Source: Pseudomonadota bacterium (lineage in GTDB: Bacteria > Pseudomonadota > Alphaproteobacteria > Rhizobiales > Devosiaceae). From it: a stretch of 17,120 nt of DNA. A program made the translations under genes and the position numbers. Position 1 is the stretch's first letter; each line of letters begins with the position of its first letter. Shown here in pieces: positions 15,902 through 17,120 of the stretch. The DNA is taken from positions 1-17,120 of the forward strand of contig JAEYZJ010000055.1 of assembly GCA_023430705.1 (NCBI GenBank), read 5' to 3'. The notes under the pieces were generated by a model that was not told the DNA's origin, did not search any database, and saw nothing but the letters and a program-made list of their open reading frames with translations.

Positions 15902-16938
15902 CAGACTTGAGGACCGCCGCCAGCCACATGCGCCAGGAAGTCGAGGAGACGCCCTCGGCCATCGCCCGCCTCCTTGCAGAGGGACGGGACGATTTTGTCC
16001 GCGGCGGCAGGGCCCTGCGCGAACGCGATCCGGCTGCCATCGTGACGATCGCGCGTGGCTCGTCCGACCACGCCTCATCATTCCTCAAGTATGCGATCGA
16101 ACTCCTTGCCGGTGTACCGGTCGCCTCCGTCGGCCCGTCGATCGTTTCGATCTATGGCCGTGAACTGAAGCTCGCGCGCGCCGCCGCCATTGCCACGTCG
16201 CAATCCGGCAGGAGCCCCGACATCGTATCGATGACCGGGGCCGCGCGCCGTTCGGGCGCCCTGACCTTCGCCCTCACCAACACACCGGACTCTCCCCTCG
16301 CCGCCGCGGCCGACCAGACGATCGCGCTGCGCTCAGGCGAGGAGAAGTCCGTCGCCGCTACCAAGACCTTTGTGGCGTCCGTGGTGGCCGGGCTCGGCCT
16401 CGTGGGAAACTGGTTGGAAGACAAGGCGTTGCTGGCAGCCCTGGAATCACTTCCTCAGGTGCTGGAAGAGGCGGTGCACTGCGACTGGTCGCCCTTGCTG
16501 GGCGCGCTCGACAACCACCAGTCCCTCTACGTGCTGGGGCGCGGTCCATCCCTCGCCATCGCCAGCGAGGCCGCTCTCAAGTTCAAGGAAACCTGCGGTA
16601 TCCACGCTGAGGCGTACAGCTCGGCTGAAGTCATCCATGGGCCTTCCCGTATCGTCGAGCACCACTTTCCGGTCCTGGCGCTTGCCGCACGTGACGCTGC
16701 CGAGATGTCGGTAGCCGAAGTTGCCGAGCGCCTCGCGGGGCAGGGGGCAAGGGTGTTCATCACCTCGGTCAACGCCCGAAACGCCGAGCGCCTGCCGTTC
16801 GCGGCGTCCGGACACTCGATCACCGATGCGCTGGCCCTGATCGTGAGCTTCTACGGCTTCGTCGAGGCACTTAGCCGTCGCCGCGGCTTCGATCCCGACC
16901 GTCCGCCGCACCTCAAGAAGGTCACGGAAACGATCTAG
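15898..16938 (+). CDS. SIS-domain glucosamine-6-phosphate deaminase/isomerase (NagB-II or AgaS-like)
   Basis: A 346-residue cytoplasmic enzyme with two sugar-isomerase (SIS) domains, equal to the isomerase half of GlmS without the glutaminase domain. First domain about 40-170, with IARGSSDHAS (51-60), SQSGRSPD (101-108) and EKSVAATKTF (149-158). Second domain about 200-330, with LGRGPS (213-218), EAALKFKETCGIHAEAYSSAEVIHGP (catalytic region, about 224-249). The C-terminal tail DPDRPPHLKKVTETI is GlmS-like. The glutaminase-less form next to nagA points to NagB-II, which converts glucosamine-6-phosphate to fructose-6-phosphate plus ammonia. Start is GTG at 15898, overlapping the regulator stop. 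Its TAG stop overlaps the SD of nagA (TAGGAGG). A galactosamine-6-phosphate (AgaS) role is the main alternative. Confidence 0.9.
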   Translation: MTDLRTAASHMRQEVEETPSAIARLLAEGRDDFVRGGRALRERDPAAIVTIARGSSDHASSFLKYAIELLAGVPVASVGPSIVSIYGRELKLARAAAIATSQSGRSPDIVSMTGAARRSGALTFALTNTPDSPLAAAADQTIALRSGEEKSVAATKTFVASVVAGLGLVGNWLEDKALLAALESLPQVLEEAVHCDWSPLLGALDNHQSLYVLGRGPSLAIASEAALKFKETCGIHAEAYSSAEVIHGPSRIVEHHFPVLALAARDAAEMSVAEVAERLAGQGARVFITSVNARNAERLPFAASGHSITDALALIVSFYGFVEALSRRRGFDPDRPPHLKKVTETI

Positions 16939-16947
16939 GAGGCGGCG

Positions 16948-17120
16948 ATGACCAGGAAGATCGCATTCACCGGCGCCCGCATCTTCGATGGCTCGGAGTG
17001 GCATGACCGCATGGCGATGGTCGTCAACGACGGCCGGGTCGAGGGGCTGATCGCGGCCGATTCTCCCACCGACGCCGAGCGCGTACCGGCCGATGGCGCC
17101 ATGATCGTGCCCGGCTTCAT
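16948..17120 (+). CDS. nagA: N-acetylglucosamine-6-phosphate deacetylase (partial, cut by right window edge)
   Basis: The first 57 codons of a metal-dependent amidohydrolase: an N-terminal beta-strand domain (KIAFTGARIFDGSEWHDRMAM) and then VVNDGRVEGLI and GAMIVPGF, which leads into the metal-binding HxH region lying beyond the window. NagA removes the acetyl group from N-acetylglucosamine-6-phosphate, giving the substrate of the upstream SIS enzyme. The start follows AGGAGG (16937-16942) with a 5-nt spacer, 9 bp after the upstream stop. The short fragment matches the NagA N-terminal pattern, and the operon position supports it; a different deacetylase of the same superfamily cannot be excluded. 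Confidence 0.82.
   Translation, partial: MTRKIAFTGARIFDGSEWHDRMAMVVNDGRVEGLIAADSPTDAERVPADGAMIVPGF

Overview
The window is GC-rich DNA with tightly packed genes, short SD-led intergenic gaps and 4-bp start/stop overlaps. Gene families and cluster layout (an AgpA/MelA alpha-galactoside operon, a HutC-type GntR regulator with a SIS-type deaminase and NagA) point to an alphaproteobacterium, most likely of the order Hyphomicrobiales (Rhizobium or Devosia-like). The exact genus is inference.

Layout, left to right: (1) 1-2878, minus strand: an ABC importer operon of the PotABCD/AfuABC class, made of a solute-binding protein with a twin-arginine-like signal, two permeases, and the first seven codons of what looks like the ATPase at the left edge. 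(2) 3135-3704, minus: a LysE/RhtB-family exporter. (3) 3783-4709, minus: an AraC-family activator with the full-length architecture of MelR. (4) 4870-12351, plus: a five-gene operon diverging from the activator, with a family-5 solute-binding protein (AgpA-like), two Dpp-type permeases, a fused double ATPase and a GH4 alpha-galactosidase (MelA). (5) 12402-14926, minus: a flavin-dependent tryptophan-halogenase-family protein and a COG3618-type amidohydrolase/lactonase. (6) 15137-17120, plus: a GntR/HutC regulator, a SIS-domain glucosamine-6-phosphate deaminase (NagB-II type), and the start of nagA, cut by the window end.

How they work together: modules 3 and 4 form a complete melibiose/raffinose route. 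The activator senses the sugar, AgpA captures it in the periplasm, the Dpp-type transporter imports it intact, and cytoplasmic NAD/metal-dependent MelA hydrolyses it. Module 6 is an N-acetylglucosamine (or amino-sugar) catabolic operon: NagA deacetylates and the SIS enzyme deaminates/isomerises to fructose-6-phosphate, under a local GntR repressor. Module 1 imports an unidentified small solute.

The least expected part is module 5. A halogenase with all catalytic motifs intact sits between two sugar operons with no flavin reductase or biosynthetic genes in view. No RNA genes, insertion sequences, CRISPR arrays or phage genes were seen, and no gene-free stretch exceeds 300 bases. Most of the window is recognisable catabolic and transport machinery; I found no clear evidence for an entirely new system.
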